A stretch of DNA of 64,000 nt, from the NCBI GenBank assembly GCA_964553745.1, contig CAZKLD010000003.1:76658-140657 (forward strand), in the 5' to 3' direction. Both the position numbers and the translations under genes were made by a program. Origin of the DNA: STC-113 sp964553745 (GTDB taxonomy: Bacteria; Patescibacteriota; Gracilibacteria; BD1-5; UBA2023). Positions 33,220-44,824 of this stretch are shown in pieces (position 1 is the first letter of the stretch; each line of letters begins with the position of its first letter). The notes below the pieces were generated by a model that was given only the letters and a program-made list of their open reading frames with translations, was not told the origin of the DNA and searched no databases.

Positions 33220-33290
33220 TTAGTTTATAAGTTAATCTGATTAAAAGCATGTGATGTACAGTCCTACAATTCCCAGCTACTTCAGCGCAA

Positions 33291-34112
33291 ATGTCTTTGT
33301 CAAAAGACAAAATAACACCTATCAATGGCAAAGGGCAAGAGCCGGCAAAGCTTAAAGAAAAAAAAGAAGAATTCAAAAGAAGGGCTAATGAAGCCATAAT
33401 GGAAGAATGCAATAATTGGATTGCAGATTTCTCTGATAAGACGCTAGACCATTTTCCAATGTGAAAGCTGAATCTCGATGATGTCAGGAAATGGCATTTC
33501 CTGCAAGCACTGTCATTATTCTGATCTTATCTTTATGACATACACAAGGATCAGATCGGCAATGCACGACTCTATACCGCAGACATGAATGAACTCAGCT
33601 TAGACGATAAGCTACAAAGAACTATCATATGCTATCTTCTGAATCCGGCAGACACCCTGAATAATTCCATAATGCATAGCTACATAAATGAGCTAGATGA
33701 GATGTACACACAATCAAACAGAGAAAAACCTCAGATAACACTTGATTCTATCGTCAAAAAAGCCCATTTAGAGGATGAACCCATGCCCTTAATCGAATCT
33801 CCGGTCGTCATAGAATGATTAATGGCACAATCAGCTGTCATCTGAAATCCTTTGATTCCTGAAGCAGATTATAAAAAATGAGAGTCAGCGCTTATGGCTC
33901 TGAAAGGGATACCGCAACACGATCCCGAACAATATGAAGCACTGATGCCTGCAGAAGATATGGTTGATGAGGGAGATGATTCAGATGATATAGATCCGTC
34001 ATATTGTTATCTTTGAATGTATCTGGAATTCATACTTCAAGCCACATACGAGAATTTGGAGAGCTGATATCTGCACATCAATACTAGTTTTATCCATAAA
34101 ATCAAGAGCTAG
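33291..34112 (+). CDS. Hypothetical acidic protein, paralogue of the previous gene
   Basis: 273 residues from ATG 33291 to UAG. The N-terminus is a charged helix with many Lys/Glu. The middle shares the TIICYLL motif and the following Met/Tyr-rich helix with the gene before it. An acidic stretch (MVDEGDDSDDIDPSY) follows, then a hydrophobic C-terminal helix. No known domain. Terminated by the hairpin at 34184. Confidence 0.55.
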
Positions 34113-34183
34113 CTCCATCAGGGGCTTAAATATATCCTGTATGCCTTAAATAAGCCATCCTAATAGCTATCTTCTATTTCAGA

Positions 34184-34215
34184 TAAAATGCCACTTCCTC
34201 AGAAGTGGCATTTTA
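34184..34215. terminator. Terminator before hppA
   Basis: AAAATGCCACTTC-CTC-AGAAGTGGCATTTT, strong stem with flanking A and T runs. Confidence 0.85.
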
Positions 34216-34300
34216 TAAACGTTTTTTTGCAAATCTACTTGAAAAATATTAATTATTTATATAATCTTCTTGTTTTATTAATTAACCTAAAACATTTTAT

Positions 34301-36334
34301 ATGGAAAATTTATCTATATATCTGATATTCGGAGGGCCGATTCTTGCGCTTCTTTATTGAGTGATGCTTATATTCTCTATCCTTAAATTGCCTACTGGTA
34401 ATAAGAAGATGCAAGATATAGCAGCTGCAATCCAAGAATGAGCAGAAGCTTTCCTTAACAGACAATATACTACAGTTGCTGTCGTTGCAGCAGTCTTATT
34501 TGTAATCATTTGAATTATTCCACAACTAGGATGGCTGACTGCTATAGCATTCCTAATAGGTTCAATCCTATCTGCAATCGCAGGTTATATCTGAATGAAC
34601 ATCTCAGTAAGAGCAAACATCAGAACTGCTCAAGCTGCTACTGTTTCTATGGATAAAGCCTTAGACGTTGCTGTAAAATGAGGTAATATCACTTGAATGC
34701 TAGTTGTAGGACTTGCACTTCTATGAGTTGCTACTTTCTACTTCGTTGCCGGTAAATATGCTGGTCAGGCTGCTACTATCCATGCTCTTATAGGACTTGG
34801 ATTCTGAGGTTCTCTTATCTCAGTATTCGCTCGTCTTTGAGGATGAATATTCACTAAGGCTGCTGATGTTTGAGCTGATCTTGTAGGTAAGGTAGAAGCT
34901 TGAATTCCAGAAGATGATCCAAGAAATCCAGCTGTTATCGCTGATAATGTTTGAGATAATGTTTGAGATTGTGCTTGAATGGCTGCTGATCTTTTCGAGA
35001 CTTATGTAGTTACGATCATCGCTGCAATGCTTCTTGCTAATACTCTTTACCCAGCTGATACGAATCTTCTTCTTTATCCGCTAGTTCTTGGTGGTGTATC
35101 TATAATCTTCTCGATTATCGGTTCATTCTTCATTAAGCTCGGAAAGAATAAAGAGAATATCATGGGTGCCCTATACAAGGGTCTGATAGTTGCTTGAGTT
35201 CTGAGTGCTATAGGTTTTTACTTTGTTACAAAATCTCTAGTTGTAGGATCTGGGCTTTCTAGCATCAACGTATTCTATACTACCCTTATCGGACTTGCGC
35301 TTACTGCTGCAATGGTAGTGATCACTGAATACTACACATCTACAAAATACGCTCCAGTACAACAAATCGCTGAAGCTTCAACAACTTGACATGGTACAAA
35401 TATCATTACAGGTCTTGCTGTTTCTATGAAATCTACTGCACTTCCGATTTTTGCAATCATCGCATCAATCATAGTTGCATTTAACTTGGCATGAATCTAT
35501 GGTATTGCAATCGCTGCAGTATCAATGCTTTCTATGGCATGAATCATCGTTACAATCGATTCATACGGACCGATTACAGATAACGCTTGAGGTATCGCTG
35601 AGATGGCTGAGATGGATTCTTCTGTAAGAGACATCACTGATCCATTGGACGCAGTGGGAAACACTACAAAAGCTGTAACTAAGGGTTACGCTATCGGTTC
35701 AGCTGCACTTGCTGCACTTGTCCTATTCAATGAATATACTGCAAAGACTAATTGAATTGAATTTGAAATCTCAAATCCATACGTTCTTTCAGGTCTTCTT
35801 CTAGGTTGACTTCTTCCTTACTACTTCGGTGCGCTTTGCATGCAGGCTGTTGCTAGGGCTGCTGGAGCTGTAGTTGAAGACGTAAGAGATCAATTCGCTA
35901 CTAAGAAATGAATAATGACTGGTAAAGAAAAGCCAGATTACGGAAGGACTGTTGATATCGTTACAAAAGCTGCTTTGAAAGAAATGGTTGTTCCAGCGTT
36001 GATTCCAGTTTTGGTTCCATTGGTTGTTTTCTTCGGTCTAGGTTTCCTAGTGAGCCCAGAAGTTGCAAAGATGGCACTTGGTTGAGTTCTTATAGGTTCA
36101 ATCCTGACATGAGTATTCGTTGCAATCTCTATGACAAGCTGAGGTTGAGCATGGGATAATGCTAAGAAATACATCGAGCTTGGATTCTTCGGTTGAAAAG
36201 GTTCAGAAGCCCATAAGGCTGCTGTAACAGGAGATACTGTTTGAGATCCATACAAAGACACTGCTGGTCCTGCTATCAATCCGATGATCAAGATTATCAA
36301 TATCATAGCTCTACTTATAGTTGGTTTGATGTAA
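34301..36334 (+). CDS. hppA: Membrane H+-translocating pyrophosphatase, K+-independent type
   Basis: 677 residues from ATG 34301, about 15-16 membrane helices. The catalytic loop DVGADLVGKVE lies at residues 189-199 (Gly191 is UGA), followed by NPAVIADNVGDNVGDCAG. The position that decides potassium dependence reads GNTTKA with Lys at 457; Ala there marks K+-dependent enzymes and Lys marks K+-independent ones, so this is probably a K+-independent H+ pump. The C-terminal [26 protein letters not shown]-type motif is also present. It would use the pyrophosphate left by biosynthesis to build proton motive force, useful in an organism with little respiration. Single-gene unit between two terminators; codon use is heavily UGA and GGT for Gly. 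Confidence 0.96.
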
Positions 36335-36352
36335 TATCTTCAATACATACAT

Positions 36353-36387
36353 AAAAAAATACCCGAGTCACTCGGGTATTTTTTTAT
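36353..36387. terminator. Bidirectional terminator after hppA
   Basis: AAAAAAATACCCGAG-TCA-CTCGGGTATTTTTTT, A-run and T-run on either side, overlapping the stop codon of the convergent small gene. Confidence 0.9.
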
Positions 36388-36674
36388 GTATTAAGCTTTC
36401 TGATTATCAGGAATAGGACTAGTCATATGATTCATATTCAGGTGAGCAGATCAAGTCTGCGAATATTCAGATAGGGGATAGAGAGTGCTTTATTATTTCT
36501 TTTATATCAAGACTTGAATTCCTGTACCGTGGGCATCTTAAAATTCTTCAGCTCAAGCACAAGTTCATTATTTCACCTATAATTTGTCAATGCATCTTTT
36601 CATGCGTATTCATATCATCATATCAGAAGTATAGCTGCAACTATTGCAATTACTATTTTATTAGGCTTTTTCAT
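36384..36674 (-). CDS. Small two-helix membrane protein
   Basis: 96 residues from ATG 36674. N-terminal membrane segment (KIVIAIVAAILLIGGYEYAG), a polar middle of about 50 residues, and a second hydrophobic segment near the C-terminus (LLTGIGIIGLVLFLIIRK), rich in UGA glycines. No recognised family. Divergent from pilB, convergent with hppA. Confidence 0.6.
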
Positions 36675-36837
36675 AGTATTGGATTAAATTCTTTAAGCTG
36701 ATGTTATTGAGTTTTCGTATTAGTCAAGCCGAGAATCATATGATCATTGAAAATCAGTCTTTTATTCATCAGATAATTTAAGTTAATTTAAACTCGACTA
36801 AACCTATAATTGGCTTAATTCTGCTTTAATTTTGATA

Positions 36838-36865
36838 TTGACAATTGGTGAAATTTTCATATAAA
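36838..36865 (+). promoter_or_regulatory. Promoter of the pilB gene
   Basis: TTGACA (36838-36843), 16 bases, TATAAA (36860-36865); a start near 36872 leaves a leader of about 29 bases. Confidence 0.6.
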
Positions 36866-36900
36866 CATTAACATTAAGACATTAATTTTTTTTGTCAAAA

Positions 36901-39432
36901 ATGACTTTAACAAAAGAAACGAGGGAGGAAATCTGAAATCTGGATTCCATTATCAGAAAACGGCATTCTGTAGCCCAAGTTCAGTCAAAGACCCGGACTT
37001 GAGTCGAATTTCATATTGAGTCCGTTCCGTTGAAGCCAAAGGAATGAAAAAAGATATGAGAGGTGCTGATTGAAAATTGAGTTATTTCTCAAGAAAATTT
37101 CTTCAATGCACTAAGGAAACAGAAAGAATTCAAAAATAACTGAAGAAATATCCCTTTTTTGCAGATACTTGTTGAATTGGATTACATCGAGCCGCAAAAA
37201 TTCTTAAAAGTCGCAAGAGATAATAATATCTATGTTCCGATGTGAGAAATCCTCACAATGGAATGAATCATCACACTCAATCAGCTGAATGAAGCACTGA
37301 AAATCCAAAGTGAGACGGTATGAAGGAGAATCTGACAGATACTGATAGAAGACCTTAAGATCCTCACCGAAGATACGCTTATATCTATCCTATCCAAACA
37401 ATATTGAAACCTCAGAATCAGGCCGGACTTGGTGTATTTTGATTCCAAAATATTTTTCTCTGTCAGCATGGCATCGATAATGACTCATTCGTTCGTTCCA
37501 TACAATAGCTATGAAGATAATGATACGAGAGTGATTCAGGTTCTTGTGAACGATGCGAGAAGGCCAGATATCGACAATATCACAAGACTTGTTCTATCTT
37601 GAGCGCAGAATATTTTCAAAAAAGCAAAATTAAGGGTCGAGTTTTGTGTTTCTACAACAACGGAGATAAATGAATTTGTCCAGGCTGTGTATGTGGACAA
37701 GGAAATGTACCTGAACAAAAAAAAGCTCCGAGTCGAGGATTATCTTACTTGATGAGATGTCCCTGTTTTCCATATTTGAGCAGATTACACATCAGAAAAA
37801 GAGATAATTCTAGCTTTTTCTTCAATAATTAAAAAATGATTGGATTATTGAGCTTCTGATATCCATATCGAGCCTGAAGAAAATAAAATGAGGATAAGAT
37901 ATAGGATAGACTGAGTATTGAAGTGGGATTCTGATCTCCCGATCCAGATGAAAGAAAGCCTGATGAGATGAATAAAATATGTCCTATGATTTTCCGATGC
38001 GCACAAACTGGATAAGACTTTTGATGAGAGATTTAAGGTTTTCTATGAAGACAAGAAACTGCATGCTGACTTAAGGGTTTCGATTTTACCTCTTTTGAAT
38101 TGAGATAAAATGGTTATCCGTTTGCTGGTACAGAGCTCTGAAGTGCCTTCATTCACAGATCTCTGAATGAAGAAGAATATCAGAATCAAATTCCAAAAAG
38201 TCTGCACGATGGCTTCTTGAATAATTATCGTAACCTGACCTACTTGAAGCTGAAAAACAACAACTCTTTTCTCTACGATCAATTACCTCAAAGATGACAA
38301 AATAAACATTGTCACAATAGAAGACCCCCCAGAATACCTGATACCGGGAATAAATCAGGCAAAAGTCAGATCTTGACATGAAAAAAATTGAATCAATTAT
38401 CTTGATGCCCTAAAATCAACATTAAGACAAGATCCTGATGTCATAATGTTCTGAGAAATGAGGGATAATGAATCGGCATCAGTTGCCATGTCGGCATGAA
38501 TGACATGACATCTTCTTTTTACAACGCTTCATACTAATGATGCCGTTTCATCGATAACTAGACTGGCAGATCTCTGAATAAGGCCATATATGCTTTCTTC
38601 TACGCTTGTTTCCATTGTTGCCCAGAGACTCATACGTAAGACTTGCGATCATTGCAAGGAAGAATATAAACCTACGGAGGATGATCTTGAATTTTTCAAA
38701 GTAACCATAGATTGAATAGATGAGCACATTGAAAGCTGAGATATCAAGTTCACCAGATGAAAATGATGCGATAAATGCAGATTTACATGATATAAATGAA
38801 GAATCGGGATATATGAGCTTCTTTGTGTCAATGAAGAGCTTAAGAAGGCTGTATTGCACAATGCAACCGCAAAGGAGATTGAGGATATGGCCAGAGAATA
38901 CTGAATGACTTCAATGGTTGAGGATTGATTCCTGAAAGTAATAGATTGACTCACGACATTAGAAGAAGTGATCAGAGTCTCCAGGACTCTTCAGGCACCA
39001 AAAAGAAAAAGGACTTTAGATGAAATCCGTTATATGCTGGAATGAGATCTTTCAAGAGAGGAGGTCGTGGCATCGATTTATTCTTGAATCGAACTCATTG
39101 AACTCGAAAAAAAGCAATCAAAAAGAGTGCTTAAGCCAATAATTCCCACTCCCACAGACGAGTATCCCCATCTGCCCATAATCTGATGAACGATAAACAC
39201 CGATCTTCTCGAAAATCAAAAAGAAACAATCGTTTCGAAAGATGACAATGTTGATTCGCTTTTTGCTTCTTTGTGCGATTGAATCAAATCAGAAATAGTG
39301 ACAAGGCTCGATAACGTCGTAAGGCGTTGAATGGATTCAAAATCCCTTGATAAAGTATTAGAAGTTAGGCGTTTGATTGCAGAATTGGATAATGAATCCG
39401 ACAATCCAAATGGAAAATCAATAATCAGTTAG
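36901..39432 (+). CDS. pilB: Type IV pilus assembly ATPase PilB/GspE
   Basis: 843 residues from ATG 36901. N-terminal region of two GspE-N-like modules (about 60-240). The ATPase core has Walker A GPTGSGKTT (446-454, three glycines from UGA), an IEDPPEYL Asp box, the DPDVIMFGEMRD Walker B and FTTLHTND His box. A zinc-type four-Cys motif follows (TCDHCKEEY, later GCDKCRFTGYKGR). PilB powers pilus extension, and in CPR bacteria type IV pili are used for DNA uptake and host contact. It has about 200 residues after the four-Cys motif, longer than usual, with no known domain. A 398-aa unknown follows after 5 bases. The pilin-like gene is far away at 61 kb. Confidence 0.93.
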
Positions 39433-39437
39433 CATCT

Positions 39438-40634
39438 ATGCACACAAGAAAATCCGCCACAGAGGTATACTTATCGAAAAACGTCAACAACAAGATTGTC
39501 ATTGTCAGTGTTATCGATTTTATTGTCGCGAAGATAAAGAAAGTTATAGATGCGAAGAAGCATCATCAATTCGTCGCTCTCACAAACAAGCTGCACTTCA
39601 TGGCATTTTGATTAGAAAAATTCATCAATAAACCCCCACGAGCAGAAAAGACAGAATGAGCATCATCAGAAGCCGAATCATTCAGGGATTGACCTACAGT
39701 CCTTATTCAAGGCAAAAATTGAAAGGTCGTATTCTTCAATCAGACGTTAATTGACTCTATATCGTCTTTAAGCCAATGAAAAATCAGTACATCTGACGAA
39801 GTTAAGAAATTATTAGAAGAAAAAGTCCGCTCAGAATCAGTTGGGCTAGTTTTGCCTAGGTTATATGACTTAATCTATATTCCTGATACTCTGACTCAGA
39901 TTCATGAGAGGGATCATAATTTAGGAGACTGTATCTCATATACCGATGTTTATGAGAACAATATCAATTGAGAATTAGTTGTCAATAAGACTCAACTTAA
40001 CGATGATCATCTTATCATCAAAAGCTGAATGACTTTGAAATCAGTTGACCATCCTATAATAGACAGGCTCATTTCTGATCAGAAATCGCTTAGAGACTGA
40101 AGATTGACTGGAAATCTTTGAATGAAGTATGATTTTGAAGCATTTGCAAGGAAATATACATGTCTCGTAGAAGAAATATTATGAAGCGATTCAAATACGC
40201 TCAAGGAAATTGCAATCTATCTTGAATTGCTGGTACAGCTCTGAAATATATGAGACATATTGATTGATAGGGCATATTTCCTTATCAATTGATTCAATTG
40301 AAAAGAACATTATTTTAATACTGAATTCTTAAGGAATTCACCATTTGAAGACAAAGATTCTCTTATGGCTTCCTTGAAAAGCTGAAAATTCTTAAGAAGG
40401 GTATATGGTCGGGACACATTCTATACATCAAAACAACTTGAGAAATTGCAGGAGACATGACATTATAGCGATTACTTCTACCCCATGATAGATGAGAGCG
40501 GCACAAGAGCAATGGTCTCCTGGGATAACTTCAAATATGAATCTCCGAATTACTTCTGAGACTCTAGCAAGACTAATCATGACAACCTCATGACATTCTG
40601 AATTTGAGCGCTTGAAAAATGCGATGATATATAA
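39438..40634 (+). CDS. Hypothetical protein co-transcribed with pilB
   Basis: 398 residues from ATG 39438, 5 bases after the pilB stop, with a strong terminator just past its end, so the two form an operon. No signal peptide or membrane span. The first 60 residues are basic and helical (DFIVAKIKKVIDAKK); later parts are mixed alpha/beta with no motif I recognise. A pilus-related cytoplasmic role is likely from context only. Confidence 0.6.
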
Positions 40635-40636
40635 TG

Positions 40637-40682
40637 AAAATCAGAAAAAAGAGAGATTTTATCTCTCTTTTTTCTGATTTTC
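40637..40682 (+). terminator. Terminator of the pilB operon
   Basis: AATCAGAAAAAAGAGAGAT-TTTA-(complement)-TTTTCTGATT, about 20 paired bases, immediately after the stop. Confidence 0.88.
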
Positions 40683-40741
40683 AGAATTGCTTTTTATGAG
40701 GGAAATCGATTGAAATACTTACTCAAAAATAAAATCAAGAT

Positions 40742-40769
40742 TTGATTTTAGACTGAACTTTGATATAAT
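40742..40769 (+). promoter_or_regulatory. Promoter of the lectin-like lipoprotein gene
   Basis: TTGATT (40742-40747), 16 bases, perfect TATAAT (40764-40769). Confidence 0.55.
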
Positions 40770-40835
40770 TATGGGTTTCATCTATCACAAGATCTGATGA
40801 ATCAAAAGTTCGAATTTAAAATTAATTTCTTGAAT

Positions 40836-41609
40836 ATGGCAACAGATGAAAAAGATGTCATCGAAAATGATGAACGCAACGGAAAGCGACATTTCAGGGT
40901 GCTGATATGATTATTGTCTTTTTTGGCAATTATGGCATTCGCTAGTTGTACAAGAGACAATGCACCAGTTCAGGCTCCCCAGGATAATACCTGAACAAAT
41001 CAAGAAGATACTGAAACTCGGCAAAACGATTTGAGCTTCTTCGTTACAAGCGAGAGCATTTGAAATGGTTGAGATCTATGAGGCCTGAAATGAGCAGACA
41101 TGCAGTGTTCTAAACTAGCAGAGAGTGTAAATGCCTCTAGTAGAACATGGAGAGCATATCTGAGCACACAGGGCACAGGAGCTGAGAATGCGCGAGATAG
41201 GATCTGAAATTGACCTTGGGTCAATGCAAAATGAGTCGTGATTGCAAATAATGTTGCAGAGCTCCATAGTGACACCAGTAATCTGAATAAGCAGACAGCA
41301 TTGACAGAAAAGGGTGAAATAGTCAACTGACGAGGAGATACTCCTAATATGCATGACATATTGACCGGATCGCAGCCAGATTGAACAGCCTTTGCAATAA
41401 GCGAAGACAGAACATGCAGCAATTGGACTTCTAGCAGCTCTGGTAGCGCGATGGTATGACATTCTGATAGAATTGGAACCAACGAATCAGCAGAAGCAAA
41501 GTCATGGAATTCATCGCATCTTTCCAGATGACCCGACGGGGGATGCAGTCAAAATGACTTAAAGAGCACCTGAGGTAACTGACTGTTATATTGCTTTTCT
41601 GCAGAGTAA
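40836..41609 (+). CDS. Lipoprotein with an endostatin/lectin-like domain
   Basis: 257 residues. Residues 20-42 are hydrophobic and end in a lipobox (AFASC), so the mature protein is lipid-anchored on the outside. A Gln/Thr/Asn linker follows, then residues 75-257 match the bacterial endostatin-like lectin domain: SRTWRAYLSTQGTGAENARD, GPWVNAKGVVIANNVAELH, GRGDTPNMHDILTGSQPDG, and a C-terminal CSQNDLKSTGGNGLLYCF. The domain's Cys residues are present (at least five), so disulfides are likely. Possible role in binding sugars or surfaces on a partner cell. Own promoter; the next gene starts 145 bases on. Confidence 0.8.
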
Positions 41610-41754
41610 CAGCCAATCCGCCAAATATTCAAGCTAACTAAGCAATTGCAAATGTATGGAAATTTTTCATATGGTATTATGAAATTGCATTTGAATTATT
41701 CGTAGAATAGGCTAATATTAGGAAAATTAAGTTTAATGCTAAATTCACATCAAT

Positions 41755-42780
41755 ATGGTGGAAGGAGTTAAATTATGCAATCACTGTGTAAGGAATATAA
41801 ATTCTCCCTTTGTCGATTCTGAAAATTGAAAATGCAGCTTTTGCATTGATTTCGAGAACCATAAGGAAAGACTATTTTCAAGACTTAAGGCAGTTGAGGG
41901 CAAATTCTTGGATAACATCAAAAGAAGCCCATGAAAAGGAATATATGATTGCATTGTTCTGGTAAGCTGATGAAAAGACTCCATAATGACCCTTTATAAG
42001 ATAAAAAAAGATACGGATCTCAGAATTCTCGCTTATACGTTCGATAACTGATTTGAATCAGAAGAAGCTCTTGAAAATATAAGGAAAGCAGTCGAAAAAC
42101 TGGAAATCGACTGGATGCTAGATAAGCCTTGATATATCTTAAAAGTGCTTAAGGTCATACTGATGGAAAAAATCCCTTCAAGCATTTGCAGATTCTGTGC
42201 TCCTATAATGATCAATAGGGCAATAAAAAAAGCTAAATCGGATAAGATTCCATATATTGTTACTTGATGGAACAAGTGACAATCGGATAGAGAGCCTAGC
42301 AGGTTCCCGCTTTGGAATATCCCAAAAGTCAAAATCAGGGAATTGCTCCAAAAATATCCTTTTCTGAAGAATATCTGAATTGAAGAACAAGAAAATGAAA
42401 AACTTCTTAAAAAATATGGTATTCAAACTGTTTCACCTTGGATACATGAACTCCGAGATACAAAAGCTTATACTGAGATCATAACTAGAGATCTCTGATG
42501 GGTGATGCCGAAAGTAAGTTACCCGAAAGAATCTACGAATTGCGTATTGAATTTTCTGCAAGTTGTTCTTTCGCGGAAGTATTTCGGATACACGCATTAC
42601 GATTGTGAAGAATCGATGCTCATAAACTTTAAAGAGAACTCAAGAGAAAATGCACAAAAGATACTAGATGCAGATATCGATAAAGAAATCATAGAGAATA
42701 TCTTAAATAAGTTGTCGCTGAAATTAGAAGATATAGGACTGAATGAACAACAATTGGCTATATATTCTAAATTCCAATAG
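41755..42780 (+). CDS. N-acetyl sugar amidotransferase-like PP-loop enzyme (WbpG/WbuX type)
   Basis: 341 residues from ATG 41755. An N-terminal double CxxC zinc-type motif (LCNHCVRNINSP then GKCSFC) precedes the PP-loop VSGGKDS (residues 70-76, both glycines UGA), then LAYTFDNGFESEEALENI, which is the usual second motif of this family. A further CRFC motif follows near 145. These enzymes adenylate a carbonyl and replace oxygen by nitrogen, making an acetamidino group on a sugar. The associated glutaminase (HisH-like) is not nearby. It is first in a five-gene operon with a glycosyltransferase, deacylase, peptidase and carbamoyltransferase; the target could be a glycan or a modified peptide. 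Confidence 0.8.
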
Positions 42781-42785
42781 ATTTC

Positions 42786-44024
42786 ATGAAAATTTGAATA
42801 ATCAGTAAACTTGAATCTTATTGGAGCCTACAGAATTTGACTGAAAGCATAATTTCAGCAATCAAGTCAAAATATGATGCAGTAGAATATTTTCAGCAAG
42901 ATGAGAAAATCGATTTGAATGAGATCAGCAAGATATATCGAGAATCCGACATAGTCTTCAACCTGTCCAGCAAGTGCATGAATTATCAAAAAGATAACAA
43001 TAAGGTTACAGTTTTCCTATGACACGCATGGATGGATCACTGAGCTTGAATCAATTTATACAGAAATAGGGCATTTTTCTGACCGAATGACGTTATTGCA
43101 TTCGCGAGCAAATCTGCAAGGTCAAAATTTAATCACGTATATTGAAAGAGCCTTAAAACTGTGCTGCTCCCTTATTTTACAACTTTTTCGGAAGATAGCA
43201 CTTCCGTAGACAAAGAAGCCATCAAGACCAAGTATTGACTGCCAACCGACAAGCAGCTACTTTTATATCATTGAAGGATTTGTGAAGAGAAAAATATCAT
43301 CTGAATCCTCGATGTATTCGATTCGCTACAATCAAGCGATTTTTCTATAGCATTTGCCTGAAGCAATTCTGAATTGAGGACATTCTGATTCTGAAAAAGC
43401 AGATATGATAGCGTTGATTACGCAGATAAATTGAGTAAGCATATCAATGATAACAGGATAAAGAATGCATATTTCCTCTGATCATTAGAAAGGCGGGATT
43501 TAAGAGAATTAATCTCAGCATCATATCTGAATATCAACCTCTCAGTAAATAAAGAAGAGGATTTTTGAATTTCAGCAATTGAATCAATGGCTTTATGAAT
43601 TCCGGTTGTCACATCAGATTGGTGATGATTGAAAGATATAAATTCATGAGCCGGATATTGCGCTAAATCTGAGTTATCCGATTGATTCGACATAAAACTG
43701 GACTATGAAGGGGTCCGGAATTTCATTGATGACATTAGTACAGATAAAAAAAGATATCAGAAAATATCAGAAAGGTCACTAAAGAAAGTTAAGAAGAAAT
43801 TTTCAGAAAGTGCGTTTGTGGATAATTTTGAAAAAATATTAAAGGAAATAAAGAAAAAGGATATATTGGAATGAATCGATTCCCACTCTATTCTTAAGCC
43901 AAAAAAATGGATAGAAAAGATATACTTGGGCGTGCTGAAATCCGATAATGCAGAATCCATATACATAGATAATCCGAGACTGTTTAATAGATTATACAAA
44001 TTCTATGCAAGCAAAAGAAAATAG
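42786..44024 (+). CDS. GT4-family glycosyltransferase
   Basis: 412 residues from ATG 42786, 5 bases after the previous gene. The N-terminal half is a divergent acceptor domain. The C-terminal half has the GT4 signature: LLYHGRICEEKNIIGIL, FSIAFAGSNSELR, FLGSLERRDLRELISASYLNI, and DFGISAIESMALGIPVVTS (the E-x7-E type). It would transfer a sugar from a nucleotide donor to a lipid, protein or small molecule. No membrane segment. Overlaps the following deacylase gene by 20 bases. Confidence 0.85.
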
Positions 44025-44820
44025 AAGTGAAAATATTGAAATCTTGAAATTCTGAGATCCAGATCAAGCTCCTTTTCTGACTTTCATAGTTGGGGTTCAT
44101 TGAGATGAGAAGGCTCCGATAAAAGCGATTGCAGCTTTTAGAGAATTCCTGGCAGATAAGAAAATACTGGAGCCATTCAGGATAATCTTTGCGAATGGTG
44201 AGGCTATCTCAGAAAACAGAAGATTCATTGATAAAGATCTGAATAATTGTTTTTCGGACGAATCTAGTGAGGCTCATGAATCTAGAATAGCACAAAAGCT
44301 AAAGTTGATATTGCCTGAATCAAAGTATAATTTTGATTTCCATACGACTGATTTTCATATTGAGGAGCCTTATTCCATAATATCGATATATAATGATGAG
44401 GTGAGGGCGATCATTGAATGAATATGAATATCGAACGCTGTATTTTCCGATAAGGATTCCCTTATAAAATATGCCACTAATTGAATATGATTTGAGGTAT
44501 GAGCCGAGGGTGAAGAATCAACAGTCAAAAATGCATTCGATCTCATGCTTAAAATCCTGGGGCATTTCTGAATCATCACGAACATCGTCCCTCCGATAAA
44601 GCATGACTTAAGCATATTCCTTATTTACCAGGTAATCAAAAAAAATCTCTTATCCGAATTAGACAAAAATATCAATGATTTTAAGTTGATACGAAAATGA
44701 GATTTGATTTGAATATCAGCGGAATCCGAAAAAATTATTGCACCTGAAAATTTTTATCCTATTTGGATAAACGAGTGATCATATATAAGGATGGCAAAGA
44801 AAATATATATTGAAGAATAA
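44005..44820 (+). CDS. AstE/AspA-like zinc deacylase (M14-related)
   Basis: 271 residues from ATG 44005 inside the end of the glycosyltransferase gene. Family motifs in order: TFIVGVHGDEKAPIKAI (zinc ligands His and Glu), NRRFIDKDLNNCF (the N-x2-R-x-DLNR motif), FDFHTTDFH (third zinc ligand) and VGAEGEES (catalytic Glu). Members cleave N-acyl amino acids (aspartoacylase, succinylglutamate desuccinylase). In this operon it could remove an acyl group or the last residue of an intermediate. Shorter than typical (about 320-340) mainly at the C-terminus. Confidence 0.8.
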
Positions 44821-44824
44821 ATTT

